64,000 bases of DNA from Cohnella pontilimi (GCF_005049045.1 NZ_SUPK01000003.1:248001-312000); one strand, 5' to 3'. Counted from the first letter of the stretch, positions 13,612-22,773 are shown. Made by a program: numbers and translations. The notes: a model not told the origin generated them from the sequence alone.

Positions 13612-13639
13612 ACCAAACTGACTAAAAAAACAATTTGGT
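13612..13639. promoter_or_regulatory. Candidate TetR autoregulatory operator
   Basis: ACCAAACTG (13612-13620) and CAATTTGGT (13631-13639) form an inverted repeat with one mismatch, directly upstream of the TetR start. This is a typical place for TetR self-repression. Confidence 0.45.
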
Positions 13640-13702
13640 CAATCCGTTCTGCATACCACTTTATCACAGCCATCGAACATTTTCAATCCGGTAAAAGGAA
13701 CC

Positions 13703-14080
13703 TCACAATCCATAATCTTTGCGCACTTCCGCAAGCTGTTCGAGGCAGCGCTCCGCCCACCGCTTCATCCGGTCCATACGCTCCATCTCCGCGCCAAGCG
13801 CAATCCGAAGCGTGTCCTTATAAGGCGGAATGGCACCGTTGTAAAGCTCCGCGTCTTGCAGGGGAACCCAAACCTTCTCGGTATAAGCGGCCGCTTTGCG
13901 CTCGTGGAACAACGGCGTATCCGGATCATATGGGTGGTGCAGGTCGCCTTGCGTGGGATGAACGAGCACCGCCAGCACTTTCACCAACAGGCGTCTGCCA
14001 TCGCTCTCCACCGTCTCTCCGATATACTCACCGGTTTTATAATGGATTTTTACAATGCTTCCGGGCTGCTCTTTGGCCAT
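13703..14080 (-). CDS. kapB: KapB-like sporulation phosphorelay protein
   Basis: A 125-residue protein matching kinase-associated protein B, which in Bacillus subtilis is needed for KinB input into the Spo0 sporulation phosphorelay. Family features seen are the N-terminal beta-barrel start (GSIVKIHYKTGEYIGE), LLVKVLAVLVHPTQGDLHHP, and PLFHERKAA. The C-terminus is a charged helical tail. Despite the old name lipoprotein, no lipobox is visible. The start at 14080 has AGGAGGG upstream. It is monocistronic and divergent from the glycosyltransferase. It supports an endospore-forming host. No KinB homologue is in the window. Confidence 0.85.
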   Translation of the reverse strand: MAKEQPGSIVKIHYKTGEYIGETVESDGRRLLVKVLAVLVHPTQGDLHHPYDPDTPLFHERKAAAYTEKVWVPLQDAELYNGAIPPYKDTLRIALGAEMERMDRMKRWAERCLEQLAEVRKDYGL

Positions 14081-14224
14081 CTCTTATCCACCCTCCTGCG
14101 GGGTATTCGTTTAGCTCGATTTTACCCTAGCCCTAAGCCCAGGAAAAGCGCGGGAATATGCTGGACTTGTTACAAGTCCCGGTTACGCGTAATATGGAAG
14201 TAAGAAAACGGGGGACTGTTTGAA

Positions 14225-15382
14225 ATGCGCAAAAAGAGGGTACTTCTGCTTTCCGAAGGATTCGGCACCGGACATACGCAAGCCGCCTACGCGCTCGCTG
14301 TGGGTCTTCGTCAGCTGACGCAAAAGATCCAGACGCGCGTCATTGAGCTGGGCACCTTTTTGAATCCTGTGATTGGCCCGCTCATTCTTGGCGCTTATCG
14401 TCAAACCGTTGCCAAGAAGCCTCAATTGGTCGGCAAAATGTATCGCGCCAACTACCATAAATCCCTCAACCGGATGACGCAGTTCGCGCTGCATCGTCTG
14501 TTTTACAACCAAGTATCCGATGTGATCAGCCAATTAAAACCCGACGTTATCGTCTGCACTCATCCGATTCCGAACGCGGTCGTGAGCCGGCTGAAGCGGC
14601 TCGGACTCGATATACCTCTATATACCTTGATTACCGACTATGATGCCCATGCGGCCTGGGCAAATCCGGAAGTCAACATGTATTTAGTCAGCACTTCCAC
14701 GGTGAAGGGCAAGCTTATTGCGCAAGGCGTTCCGGAGGAGCGGATCGAAGTGACCGGCATTCCGGTGCATCCGAACTTCTGGCATCCCCACGACCGGGCG
14801 GAAATTTTGAAGCAATTTGATTTGAAGGACATGCCTACCGCGCTGATCATGGGCGGCGGCTGGGGGCTGCTGTACGGGGAACTGCTCGTGGAGTACATGA
14901 CCTCGTACGCGGACAATGTCCAGCTCATCCTGTGTATGGGCAATAACGATAAAGCGCGGGAAAAGCTGCTGAGCGATCCGCGATTCCAGCATCCGAACGT
15001 GAAAGTCATAGGCTTCACCAAAGAAGTCAGCAAGCTGATGGACGTGTCGGACCTGCTGATCACGAAGCCGGGCGGCATGACTTGTACCGAAGGAATGTCC
15101 AAGGGCATCCCGATGCTGTTCTACGAACCGATTCCCGGACAAGAGGAAGAGAACGCGGAATATTTCGTCACGCACGGTTTCGGCGAGCTGATGACCTCGA
15201 CCGAGACGATAGACCGTTGGTTCCGGCTGATTCAGGAACCGTATGCGGCCGACCAGCATCGAGGCACGCTGCTTGCGCTGCGCAACGCCGAATATCATCC
15301 GGCCAAATGCTCGGAAGCTGTGCTGGCTCTCATGGAGCGGGGCGGCCTCATGCAGGAAGAGCGTGTTGTCGCGGATGAATGA
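14225..15382 (+). CDS. UgtP/MGDG-synthase-like glycosyltransferase (GT28)
   Basis: A 385-residue membrane-associated glycosyltransferase. The N-terminal MGDG-synthase domain begins RKKRVLLLSEGFGTGHTQAA, with the Gly-His of the acceptor/membrane site. The C-terminal GT28 nucleotide-sugar domain includes TALIMGGGWGLL, the VKVIGF strand and the donor-binding KPGGMTCTEGMSKGIPML segment. Relatives add sugar from UDP-glucose or UDP-galactose to diacylglycerol, making glycolipid anchors for lipoteichoic acid. Exact donor and acceptor are unknown. GGGGGA lies 9-10 bases before the ATG. The stop overlaps the start of the next gene, so the two are probably cotranscribed. Confidence 0.85.
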   Translation: MRKKRVLLLSEGFGTGHTQAAYALAVGLRQLTQKIQTRVIELGTFLNPVIGPLILGAYRQTVAKKPQLVGKMYRANYHKSLNRMTQFALHRLFYNQVSDVISQLKPDVIVCTHPIPNAVVSRLKRLGLDIPLYTLITDYDAHAAWANPEVNMYLVSTSTVKGKLIAQGVPEERIEVTGIPVHPNFWHPHDRAEILKQFDLKDMPTALIMGGGWGLLYGELLVEYMTSYADNVQLILCMGNNDKAREKLLSDPRFQHPNVKVIGFTKEVSKLMDVSDLLITKPGGMTCTEGMSKGIPMLFYEPIPGQEEENAEYFVTHGFGELMTSTETIDRWFRLIQEPYAADQHRGTLLALRNAEYHPAKCSEAVLALMERGGLMQEERVVADE

Positions 15383-15686
15383 TTTTACGCAGAGAACGAT
15401 TGAGGTCATTCGCGACATTCCCGCCGGCCGGGTCATGACGTATGGCCAAATCGCGGCCTGTGCCGGGAGTCCCCGCGGAGCCCGCCAGGTTGTGCGCATC
15501 CTGCACGCCATGAGCGGCAAGCACGGTTTGCCTTGGCACCGGGTCATCAATGCCAAAGGTGAAATCGGGCTGAGCGAGCCTTACTATCGCGAACTCCAGA
15601 TTCAAGGGCTCGAGGACGAAGGTGTAGAAGTGTCTTCCCGGGGTCGCATCGATTTGGATCGTTACCGTTATGAGCCGGAAATATAA
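15375..15686 (+). CDS. Alkyltransferase-like (ATL) DNA repair protein
   Basis: A 103-residue protein matching the DNA-binding domain of O6-methylguanine-DNA methyltransferase. The reactive cysteine of the PCHR motif is replaced by Trp54 (PWHRVIN), the mark of ATL proteins. ATLs bind O6-alkylguanine tightly and hand it to nucleotide excision repair rather than removing the alkyl group. The helix-turn-helix portion (MTYGQIAACAG, with ARQV following) is intact. Its ATG at 15375 overlaps the stop of the glycosyltransferase gene by 8 bases, so translation is probably coupled. The functional link between the two is not obvious. Confidence 0.88.
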   Translation: MNDFTQRTIEVIRDIPAGRVMTYGQIAACAGSPRGARQVVRILHAMSGKHGLPWHRVINAKGEIGLSEPYYRELQIQGLEDEGVEVSSRGRIDLDRYRYEPEI

Positions 15687-15722
15687 AGGGCTAATCTTCT
15701 TAGGCGGATTGGCCTTTTTGTT
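15687..15722 (+). terminator. Terminator after the ATL gene
   Basis: AAAGGGCTAATC pairs imperfectly with GATTGGCCTTT and is followed by a T run (near 15715-15722), directly after the ATL stop. Confidence 0.65.
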
Positions 15723-15787
15723 TGGATAAGCAGCTTCCAATTGCGCCATCATATGCCTATTGATGCTTCTTCGTGGAGGCGATATTG

Positions 15788-16084
15788 GTGATTGTGACGA
15801 AAGTTCGATACGAGATCGGGGATATCCACCTGCGGGCCAATAACATGTCGCCGAAGGACGCCGACAGTTATGTTTTGATCAAAGCGACCGATGATTTCGG
15901 CAACGAGATTGCGTTTGCCCTGTCGGATGTCGAAGCGGATCATCTGGAGATGGAGCTCTCCGAGGCGAACCGCCGCCGCAGACTTGCCGCCTCCGTTCAT
16001 CACCGGACACAAACAGAGCCGGATGTCACCATCGCTCCTCAAGCTTTCGGGGACGATGATCAATTGAGCCTTGAACGAACTTAG
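15788..16084 (+). CDS. Small hypothetical protein, 98 aa
   Basis: I do not recognise a family. The product is 98 residues and soluble, with alternating strands at the start (VTKVRYEIGDIHLRANN), then YVLIKATDDFGNEIAFALSD, then an acidic/basic helix (VEADHLEMELSEANRRRR) and a polar tail. The start is GTG at 15788, with GGAGG 8 bases upstream; TTG at 15785 and GTG at 15773 are less well placed. It is monocistronic with a strong terminator. There is no signal peptide or membrane segment, and no cysteine metal motif. Confidence 0.6.
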   Translation: MIVTKVRYEIGDIHLRANNMSPKDADSYVLIKATDDFGNEIAFALSDVEADHLEMELSEANRRRRLAASVHHRTQTEPDVTIAPQAFGDDDQLSLERT

Positions 16085-16103
16085 CACTACTCTGAACGAA
16101 TCC

Positions 16104-16140
16104 AAGCCGTTTCCGGTCATACATTGGAAACGGCTTTTTT
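16104..16140 (+). terminator. Strong terminator between convergent genes
   Basis: AAGCCGTTTCC (16104-16114) pairs perfectly with GGAAACGGCTT (16126-16136), followed by T residues to 16140. Confidence 0.88.
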
Positions 16141-16148
16141 GCGTTATT

Positions 16149-18791
16149 CTAAAAAGTTGTTGATCGATTTACTGTTACGGTATACGTCTTCTGTGTCGTT
16201 CCATCTTGTGCCGTCACGAGCACGGTAATGATGTTCGTTCCTCTCTTCAACGCTACCGTTACCGCGGATCCGCTTGTTGCCGCGATTCCGTTCACCTTTA
16301 TGGCGGCCGTGCTGTCTGCCGCCGTAGGCGTAATATTGATGTTGCGGAGGTCACTGTCGATGCTTACTGAATAGTTGAGTGTTCCGGGTGCGAATACCGG
16401 ATTTAGCACTCCGTGGCTAATCGTAAGCGTGCTCAAATCGGCGTTGGTGGAAGGTGCTCGAGTCACCGTTACGGTGTAGGTCTTCTGTGTCGTTCCATTT
16501 TGCGCGGTAACTAAGACGGTGATCGTATTCGATCCCACACTCAAAGGTACAGTCACTGCGGTTCCGCTTGCGGTCGCATTACCGTTCACTTTAATGGAAG
16601 CCGTACTATCTGCAACAGTCGGCGTGATAGCGATAGTACCCACGCTGTTGGCTACAGAAGCCGTGTAGCTGGTCGTACCGGATGCAAATACCGGACTTAA
16701 CGTACCGGCACTCAGCGTAAGATTGCTCAAATCCGCATTCGTGGATGCAGCACGGGTGACGATCACGGTGTACGTCTTCTGTGTCGTTCCATCTTGTGCC
16801 GTCACCAGAACATCAATCGGATTTGGTCCGACGCTCAGAGGTATAGATGCGGGACTGCCGCTCGAAGTCGTTACATCTTTGACCTTGATAGAGACATTGA
16901 TGTCCTCCGCAATTGGTGTAACGGTTATGCTGTTCACCTCATATCCTACGCTTGCTGTATAGCTTGTTGTTCCTGATGAAAATGCGGGACTTAATAAGCC
17001 TTGGCTGATCGTGAGGCCGCTTAGATTGGCATTGCTGCTGCCGGCTAACGTGATCGTAAAGCTGTCCGATGCGGTGTCGCCCCCGGCGGTAACCGTTACA
17101 GTAATCGTCGCAGTCCCCCCGGATGCCCCAATAATCTGCAGCACGGGATTGTAGGTGTTACCGTTCACGATTGTAATTTTATTATCCGGAATCACAGCTT
17201 GGTTGCTGGATGTCGTGCTAATGTTCACCCCCGCGGATGCGTCACCCACATAGAAGGGCACCAGCACAAGAGTTCCCGCGACACCGCCTTGGTTACTAAT
17301 ATCGGACACCGTGGGATGCGCCTCCACTGCACCGATGTCGACTCGGGCCACTGAGTCGCTGTCCGCCGAATCCAAGATACGGAGATTGCCGCGCTGATCC
17401 CTCCCCACGGGAGCCGCTATATTGTCTCCCGCCTCAATCGCCGGGCTCCCCGGCAGTAACTTGTGAGTCTGAGTCGGGCCTCCCCAGTTTCCGAGAATCG
17501 AGAGGAGCGGGTCGACCCCGACCTTGTTTCCATTGACGTCATTATAAATACCTGTGGCTCCCGCGGTATTCCCGACGATGTTGTATGTGGCCGTATCAAA
17601 AGTTCCCTGAACATCCGGGTTGGTCGCAATCGCCGTGTTGCCGTACACAATGCTGTTTCGAAGCGTGACCATGCCGGCGGCGCCGCCTTCCGTCACGCCC
17701 CCGCCTGTTAGCGCTTGATTCTTGGTGATCGTCGCGTTGGCTATCATCAAGTTGTTCGAGGGGCTGTTCCACCAAATGCCGCCGCCATCACTGCCGGCAA
17801 CGTTACCGCTAATCGTTGTGTTCTCTATTGTGACCGGCTGGTCCACGACGTAGATGCCGCCGCCTCTGCTGTCACCTTGCGCACTGTTATTGCTGATGGT
17901 GGTTCTCTGAATGGTCAGTTTACCCTTACTGCCGTGCGCATAGATGCCGCCGCCGGGTGAACTCCGACTGCCGCTGCTTCTGGCTTGGTTGTTCGAAATG
18001 GTGGAGTCCCTGATCTCCAACGGCATACCGGCGTTTCCGATTCCGCCGCCATACCACTGAGTGGTATAGTTGCCGGTTATGACAGACTTTTCTATCATGG
18101 CCAATGCATCCACCCTGTTGTCATAGTTACCCAGAAAGATGCCGCCGCCGATACCAAAAACATTAGTCGTCCGATTATTGGTAATCACGCAGTTGTAAAT
18201 CGTCAAATGGCCGGCGGGAGAATTTTTACCGTCTGTTGCCTCATAATAAATGCCGCCACCACCCGCATTGTCGAAGGTTTCCATATCGTTTCCATTCTGA
18301 ATGGTCAGCGCCTTGAAGGAAGCGTTGATAATTTTGTCCCAAGGCTCCGGATTGATCTCAAAGACGCGGTCGATCCCGCCGGCATCGATTACTGTCGCGG
18401 ACGCGGGGCTGTCAGGGTTGCCGTTAGAACCAATGATGTTTACGCTCTCTAAAATATCCAGGTCACCGGCAGCAGACGCTTCTTCGCCTATGCCCGACAG
18501 CGCCAAGAGATACGTACCGGGAGGCAGTATAATCGTGTCCTCACCTGACCTGTTGTTCGCGGTCTGGATGGCGGCGCGAAGGGTACACCCAACGGCCGTG
18601 CTGCAAATACCATCGCTTGGATTCGAATCCGGCAGGTCGATCCTTGACGTCACCACGATATCTCCCGCTGCCGCCGCGGACGGTTCAGGCGCAAAGATAG
18701 CCGCTATGCCCACAACGCCGGTTGTGACGAGAGTTTGTACAATTTTTAAGAACTTCAGTAGATAGGAAGCCCCACTCTTTCTTACTCCCAT
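16149..18791 (-). CDS. Secreted beta-helix protein with three cadherin-like repeats
   Basis: An 880-residue exported surface protein. A signal peptide (about 1-43) ends near PSAAAAG. A CSLREA-type start (CSTAVGCTLRAAIQTANN) opens a right-handed parallel beta-helix region to about residue 480, with many N-rich turns (GGGIY, ITNN, TISNN), as in pectate-lyase-like adhesins. A middle Ig-like domain follows. The last ~295 residues are three cadherin-like beta-sandwich units of 98 residues, each starting N-A-N/D-L and ending TQKTYTVTVTR. No catalytic residues are evident. GGAGG lies 10 bases before the chosen ATG; the upstream ATG at 18845 has none. The 3' 450 bases are nearly identical to those of the next gene upstream, which suggests a recent duplication. 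Confidence 0.85.
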   Translation of the reverse strand: MGVRKSGASYLLKFLKIVQTLVTTGVVGIAAIFAPEPSAAAAGDIVVTSRIDLPDSNPSDGICSTAVGCTLRAAIQTANNRSGEDTIILPPGTYLLALSGIGEEASAAGDLDILESVNIIGSNGNPDSPASATVIDAGGIDRVFEINPEPWDKIINASFKALTIQNGNDMETFDNAGGGGIYYEATDGKNSPAGHLTIYNCVITNNRTTNVFGIGGGIFLGNYDNRVDALAMIEKSVITGNYTTQWYGGGIGNAGMPLEIRDSTISNNQARSSGSRSSPGGGIYAHGSKGKLTIQRTTISNNSAQGDSRGGGIYVVDQPVTIENTTISGNVAGSDGGGIWWNSPSNNLMIANATITKNQALTGGGVTEGGAAGMVTLRNSIVYGNTAIATNPDVQGTFDTATYNIVGNTAGATGIYNDVNGNKVGVDPLLSILGNWGGPTQTHKLLPGSPAIEAGDNIAAPVGRDQRGNLRILDSADSDSVARVDIGAVEAHPTVSDISNQGGVAGTLVLVPFYVGDASAGVNISTTSSNQAVIPDNKITIVNGNTYNPVLQIIGASGGTATITVTVTAGGDTASDSFTITLAGSSNANLSGLTISQGLLSPAFSSGTTSYTASVGYEVNSITVTPIAEDINVSIKVKDVTTSSGSPASIPLSVGPNPIDVLVTAQDGTTQKTYTVIVTRAASTNADLSNLTLSAGTLSPVFASGTTSYTASVANSVGTIAITPTVADSTASIKVNGNATASGTAVTVPLSVGSNTITVLVTAQNGTTQKTYTVTVTRAPSTNADLSTLTISHGVLNPVFAPGTLNYSVSIDSDLRNINITPTAADSTAAIKVNGIAATSGSAVTVALKRGTNIITVLVTAQDGTTQKTYTVTVNRSTTF
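16160..17040 (-). repeat. Three 294-bp coding tandem repeats
   Basis: Three in-frame units of 294 bases (98 codons) encode cadherin-like beta-sandwich domains. The conserved gtcttctgtgtcgttcca block recurs at about 16187, 16481 and 16775. The unit is coding and is not a CRISPR spacer pattern. Confidence 0.85.
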
Positions 18792-18833
18792 GTGTTCATT
18801 TCCTCCATTAAACAATCTTAAAACTACCAACCA

Positions 18834-18878
18834 AAACCAAAGCAAAGAGCAGCAGGAAAATCCTTGCTGCTCTTTGCT
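18834..18878 (-). terminator. Terminator of the seven-repeat surface protein
   Basis: A long stem pairs agcaaagagcagca (18841-18854) with tgctgctctttgct (18865-18878). On the minus strand it runs into ttggttttggttgg. It separates the two surface protein genes. Confidence 0.75.
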
Positions 18879-18925
18879 GTGCGATTACCTTGATCCAGAG
18901 TCAATGCGGTCAATTGTGCGGTTTT

Positions 18926-21655
18926 CTAAAGAGTTGTTGATCGGTTTACTGTTACGGTGTACGTCTTCTGTGTCGTTCCATCTTGTGCCGTCATGAGCAC
19001 GGTGATGATGTTCGTTCCTCTCTTCAACGCTACCGTTACCGCGGATCCGCTAGTTGCCGTGATTCCGTTCACCTTTATTGCGGCCGTGCTGTCTGCCGCC
19101 GTTGGCGTAATATTGATATTGCGAAGGTCACTGTCGATGCTTACTGAATAGCTGAATGTTCCGGGTGCGAATACCGGACTCAGCACTCCGTGGCTAATCG
19201 TAAGCGTGCTCAAATCGGCGTTGGTGGAAGGTGCTCGAGTCACCGTTACAGTGTAGGTCTTCTGTGTCGTTCCATTTTGTGCCGTAACCAAGACGGCGAT
19301 CGTATTGGGTCCCACATTCAAAGGTACGGTCACCGCCGTTCCGCTTGCGGTCGCATTACCGTTCACTTTAATGGAAGCCGTACTATCCGCCACGGTGGGG
19401 GTGAAGTCGATACTGCTCACGCTATTGGCAACGGAAGCCGTGTAACTCGTGGTTCCCGAGGCAAAGGCCGGAGTTAACGTACCCGAGCTGATCGTAAGAC
19501 TTTTTAGATTTGCATTTGAAGACGCTGCTCGGTTGACGGTTACAGTATAGGTCTTCTGTGTCGTTCCATCTTGGGCTGTAACGAGGACGGTGATGGTGTT
19601 CGCACCCACTGCCAGCGGTACAGTCACCGCAGACCCGCTTGTCGCCGCATTTCCGTTCACTTTCACGGAAGCGGTGCTATCTGCCACTGTCGGCGTGATG
19701 GCGATACTGCTGACGCTGTTGGCAACAGACGCCGTGTAGCTGGTTGTGCCCGAGGCGAAAGCAGGACTTAATGTTCCGACACTGATCGTAAGATTGCTCA
19801 AATTGGCATTTGAAGACGCTGCTCGGGTGACGGTTACGGTATAGGTCTTCTGTGTCGTTCCGTCTTGGGCTGTAACGAGGACCGTGATCGTGTTCGCACC
19901 CACTTCCAGCGGAACAGTCACCGCAGACCCGCTCGTCGCAGTATTTCCGTTTACTTTCACGGAAGCCGCGCTATCTGCCACTGTCGGCGTGACGGTGATA
20001 CTGCTGACGCTGTTGGCAACAGACGCCGTGTAGCTTGTCGTACCGGAGGCGAAAGCAGGACTCAGCGTACCGGTACTGAGTGTAAGATTGCTCAGGTCTG
20101 CATTGGATGATAAAGCCCGGATGACCGTTACGGTGTATGTCTTCTGTGTCATTCCATCTTGTGCGGTCACCGTAACCGTGATCGTATTCGATCCCACGTT
20201 CAACGGTACAGTCACTGCCGAGCCGCCAGCCGCCGCACTTCCATTTACTTTCACCGAAGCTGTGTTATCCGCGACACTCGGCGTAACTGCAATACTGCTG
20301 ACATTATTGCCGACAGACGTCGTGTAGCTGGTCGTAAACGGGGAGAAAGCCGGACTTAACGTACCGGAACTAAGCGCAAGATTGCTCAGATTGGCATTGG
20401 AAGAGGGTGCCCGGTTGACGGTTATGTTGTAGTTCTTTTGTGTCGTACCATCTTGGGCAGTCACCGTAACCGTGATCGTATTCGATCCCACGTTCAGCGG
20501 CACGTTCACCGCATACCCGCTTGGCGTCGGACTTCCGTTCACTTTAACGGAAGCTGTGCTATCCGCCATAGTCGGCGTGACGAAGATGCTGAAGACGCTA
20601 TAATCAACAGATGCCGTGTAGCTGGTCGTAAACGGGGAGAAAGCCGGACTTAACGTGCCGGCACTGATCGTAAGATTGCTCAGGTCCGCATTGGAGGATG
20701 GCAGCCGGGTGACCATAACGAAGTACGTTTTCTTTGTTGTTCCATCCTCTGCAGTGACATCAACGGTAATCGTATTCGGACCTGTATTCAAAGAGATCGG
20801 AACCGGCGTTCCGGAGGCTGTTGATGCCCCATTCACTTTGACCGTTGCCGTGTTGTCCGCGACAATCGGGATCACATTCACGCTTGCAACTGCGCTGTTT
20901 ACCGTGGCGGTGTAGCTTGTGGTTCCTGGAGCAAACGCAGGCGAGAGTGTTCCGCTCGACAGACTTAAGCCGTTAAGATCGGCATTGTTGCTCTTGGTTG
21001 TATAGGTCATCGTTATTTTCGGGTGATTGGCAAATCCATATATATTGCTTTGACTGTCTGTAGATTCCTTGGAGTTGAAAACAAATGAGGCATCACCCGA
21101 GGGATCGCCGGTTAATACAAAACTGACTTTTTTGTCGTTCGGCGCCATCTGATTTTGAACAAAGCCCGTTACATCAAGCGTAATCCATCTTCCTTGACTG
21201 AGACTCGTCGTATTAAACGGTCCATTATAAATTTGAAGCAATTGATCTTTCGATATCATGGTGGGCTGACTATCATTCCAAGCGTCATTACTCGAACCCC
21301 ATAGTTTATATACAGTCGGGTTTCCCAAAACACTATTCACATAAATGGAGAATTCCGCTTTGGAAACCGTCACCGTGCCCGGAATGGAGGAAAGATCGAA
21401 TTTCACGGCAGATTGCGCCTCGCCATAGGCGGGATCTGCCGCGCTCCCTACCCAGTTTCCGGACTTCGGGTTATAGGGATCCCCGTTAGGGTAATTGCCG
21501 GAATTATCGACAAAGAAATCATTAACGGCTTCAAAATCCCGCGTTGTCGGCCCGCTTGCGGCGTTGCTCACCCCGATTGCCATAAATCCGTTGAAGATCA
21601 AGGAAAGGATGATGAATGCGGCAAAGGACTTCCTTGCCTTTAATTTAACTTTCAA
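18926..21655 (-). CDS. Secreted protein with seven cadherin-like repeats
   Basis: A 909-residue exported protein. Signal peptide about 1-33 (basic KVKLKARK, hydrophobic core, cleavage near SNAAS). Residues about 35-215 form a DNRLRE-type beta domain: FSIYVNS, then WITLDVTGFVQNQ, then VSFVLTG. This fold is common beside extracellular enzymes. Seven 98-residue cadherin-like beta-sandwich units follow. No anchor motif is visible. The start is probably TTG at 21655, with GGAG 10 bases upstream and a compact signal peptide; ATG at 21688 has its Shine-Dalgarno only 3 bases away. Its terminal repeat is almost the same as that of the downstream paralogue. The role is likely adhesion or spacing at the cell surface. 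Confidence 0.85.
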   Translation of the reverse strand: MKVKLKARKSFAAFIILSLIFNGFMAIGVSNAASGPTTRDFEAVNDFFVDNSGNYPNGDPYNPKSGNWVGSAADPAYGEAQSAVKFDLSSIPGTVTVSKAEFSIYVNSVLGNPTVYKLWGSSNDAWNDSQPTMISKDQLLQIYNGPFNTTSLSQGRWITLDVTGFVQNQMAPNDKKVSFVLTGDPSGDASFVFNSKESTDSQSNIYGFANHPKITMTYTTKSNNADLNGLSLSSGTLSPAFAPGTTSYTATVNSAVASVNVIPIVADNTATVKVNGASTASGTPVPISLNTGPNTITVDVTAEDGTTKKTYFVMVTRLPSSNADLSNLTISAGTLSPAFSPFTTSYTASVDYSVFSIFVTPTMADSTASVKVNGSPTPSGYAVNVPLNVGSNTITVTVTAQDGTTQKNYNITVNRAPSSNANLSNLALSSGTLSPAFSPFTTSYTTSVGNNVSSIAVTPSVADNTASVKVNGSAAAGGSAVTVPLNVGSNTITVTVTAQDGMTQKTYTVTVIRALSSNADLSNLTLSTGTLSPAFASGTTSYTASVANSVSSITVTPTVADSAASVKVNGNTATSGSAVTVPLEVGANTITVLVTAQDGTTQKTYTVTVTRAASSNANLSNLTISVGTLSPAFASGTTSYTASVANSVSSIAITPTVADSTASVKVNGNAATSGSAVTVPLAVGANTITVLVTAQDGTTQKTYTVTVNRAASSNANLKSLTISSGTLTPAFASGTTSYTASVANSVSSIDFTPTVADSTASIKVNGNATASGTAVTVPLNVGPNTIAVLVTAQNGTTQKTYTVTVTRAPSTNADLSTLTISHGVLSPVFAPGTFSYSVSIDSDLRNINITPTAADSTAAIKVNGITATSGSAVTVALKRGTNIITVLMTAQDGTTQKTYTVTVNRSTTL
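18937..20990 (-). repeat. Seven 294-bp coding tandem repeats
   Basis: Seven in-frame units of 294 bases. The conserved block near gtcttctgtgtcgttccat recurs at about 18963, 19258, 19552, 19846, 20140, 20434 and 20728. Each encodes one cadherin-like domain. Identity is highest among the middle units. Confidence 0.85.
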
Positions 21656-21705
21656 ACAGTACTCACTCCATTCTTCTTCAAAATGCATTCACTCCTTGAA
21701 TCAAC

Positions 21706-22233
21706 TTATGATGGGCGGGGCGGAAACACGCCTTGTAAAGCGATAATGTAATTCAGCACGAGATAAGGCTGCATATTGTTATGCGGTGCCCCTCCACCCG
21801 TCGCGCCAATGGCTTGCGGACTCATCGGGGTATCGAATTTGGATGAATACAGGGATGGCGATTGGCGTCCCGCTGTCGCATTTCCCCATTCCGCTCCTGC
21901 GGGGCTCATTTGGTCGGAGGCTCCAGCGACACAATTCGGCACATGATTATGGGAGGGCATCTGCTGAACCGTCAATTGCACGCTGGCACTGCCTCCACTC
22001 TCACCTAGACTTCGCGGAGTCAGGCCTTGACCCGTTCCAAAATGCATGGGAGCACGCCCTCTAAGATCGGGAAGGGCAAAATTCGTCTTGCCGTTCCCCC
22101 CGTATGTCGTCCCTAGAAGAGAAAATAATGCGGTATTGGTCTGAATCGATAACAGCGAGCCATCACACAACGCCCAGCCCTTCGGCGCAAAATTCCCTGC
22201 GAATATACGGATTTCTCCAACATACGGATCCAT
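21706..22233 (-). CDS. Phage-tail-collar (MdpB-like) protein 3
   Basis: A 175-residue tail-collar domain protein of the kind annotated microcystin-dependent protein in many non-phage genomes. The family pattern is clear: MDPYVGEIRIFAGNFAPKGW at the start, CDG, LFSLLGTTYGGNG, FALPDLRGR, a His in MPSHNHV, and the closing HNNMQPYLVLNYIIALQG. Function in bacteria is unknown; these genes are usually in tandem, as here. The start is ATG at 22233 by family alignment; GTG at 22245 is an alternative. It is last in a run of three collar genes headed by a GNAT gene. No other phage genes are nearby. Confidence 0.9.
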   Translation of the reverse strand: MDPYVGEIRIFAGNFAPKGWALCDGSLLSIQTNTALFSLLGTTYGGNGKTNFALPDLRGRAPMHFGTGQGLTPRSLGESGGSASVQLTVQQMPSHNHVPNCVAGASDQMSPAGAEWGNATAGRQSPSLYSSKFDTPMSPQAIGATGGGAPHNNMQPYLVLNYIIALQGVFPPRPS

Positions 22234-22251
22234 GTCCTCTCTCACCCTCCC

Positions 22252-22752
22252 TTAATTTCGTGGCGGATAAATGCCGCTAATCGCAATACAAAATTGAAGA
22301 ACAAGGTAAGGCTGCTTGTTCCCATGCGGTTGGCCGCCGACAGCTGCCAGCGCGTCCTGCTTCATCGCGGCACCGCCCGCGGCAGCATAGTTATTCACGA
22401 ACGATGTTCCCCAACTCCTTCCCGCTGGAGAAGATCCGCCGACCTCGTCCACATCGGAGCCTGCAAGGACTTGGTGAGTATGAGGCGGTATTTCGTTTGC
22501 TTGCAAAACATGGACTTCCTCTCCACTCGCTTGACCGAGCGGCATAACCGGACTGACATGAACGGCAGCTCTTCCCTGCAAGTTGGGCAAGGCAAAGTTG
22601 TTCGTTCCATTTCCGCCGTATGTAGTCCCTAAGATAGAAAATAAAGCCTGATTTTGATTAATGGGCAACAGACGTCCGTCACAAGGCATCCAACCCCGCG
22701 GGATCACGTTAAAAGCAAATGTTCGAATTTCTCCGATAAACGGCTCCGCCAT
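22252..22752 (-). CDS. Phage-tail-collar (MdpB-like) protein 2
   Basis: A 166-residue tail-collar protein, paralogous to its two neighbours but diverged. It shows GEIRTFAFNVIPRGW, CDG, LFSILGTTYGGNG, FALPNLQGRA, PPHTHQV and the closing QPYLVLQFCIAISG. The AGGAGG ribosome binding site sits just before ATG at 22752. Spacing to the flanking collar genes is about 20 bases, so one transcript is likely. The role is unknown; the fold trimerises in phage tail fibres, so a surface or extracellular fibre-like assembly is a reasonable guess. Confidence 0.9.
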   Translation of the reverse strand: MAEPFIGEIRTFAFNVIPRGWMPCDGRLLPINQNQALFSILGTTYGGNGTNNFALPNLQGRAAVHVSPVMPLGQASGEEVHVLQANEIPPHTHQVLAGSDVDEVGGSSPAGRSWGTSFVNNYAAAGGAAMKQDALAAVGGQPHGNKQPYLVLQFCIAISGIYPPRN

Positions 22753-22773
22753 TTTTCATCCTCCTATTTTCTC

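Noticed and set aside
16160..20990. Regular 294-bp repeats that could suggest a repeat array or CRISPR
   Set aside because: The units are in-frame coding repeats for cadherin-like domains and have no spacer structure.
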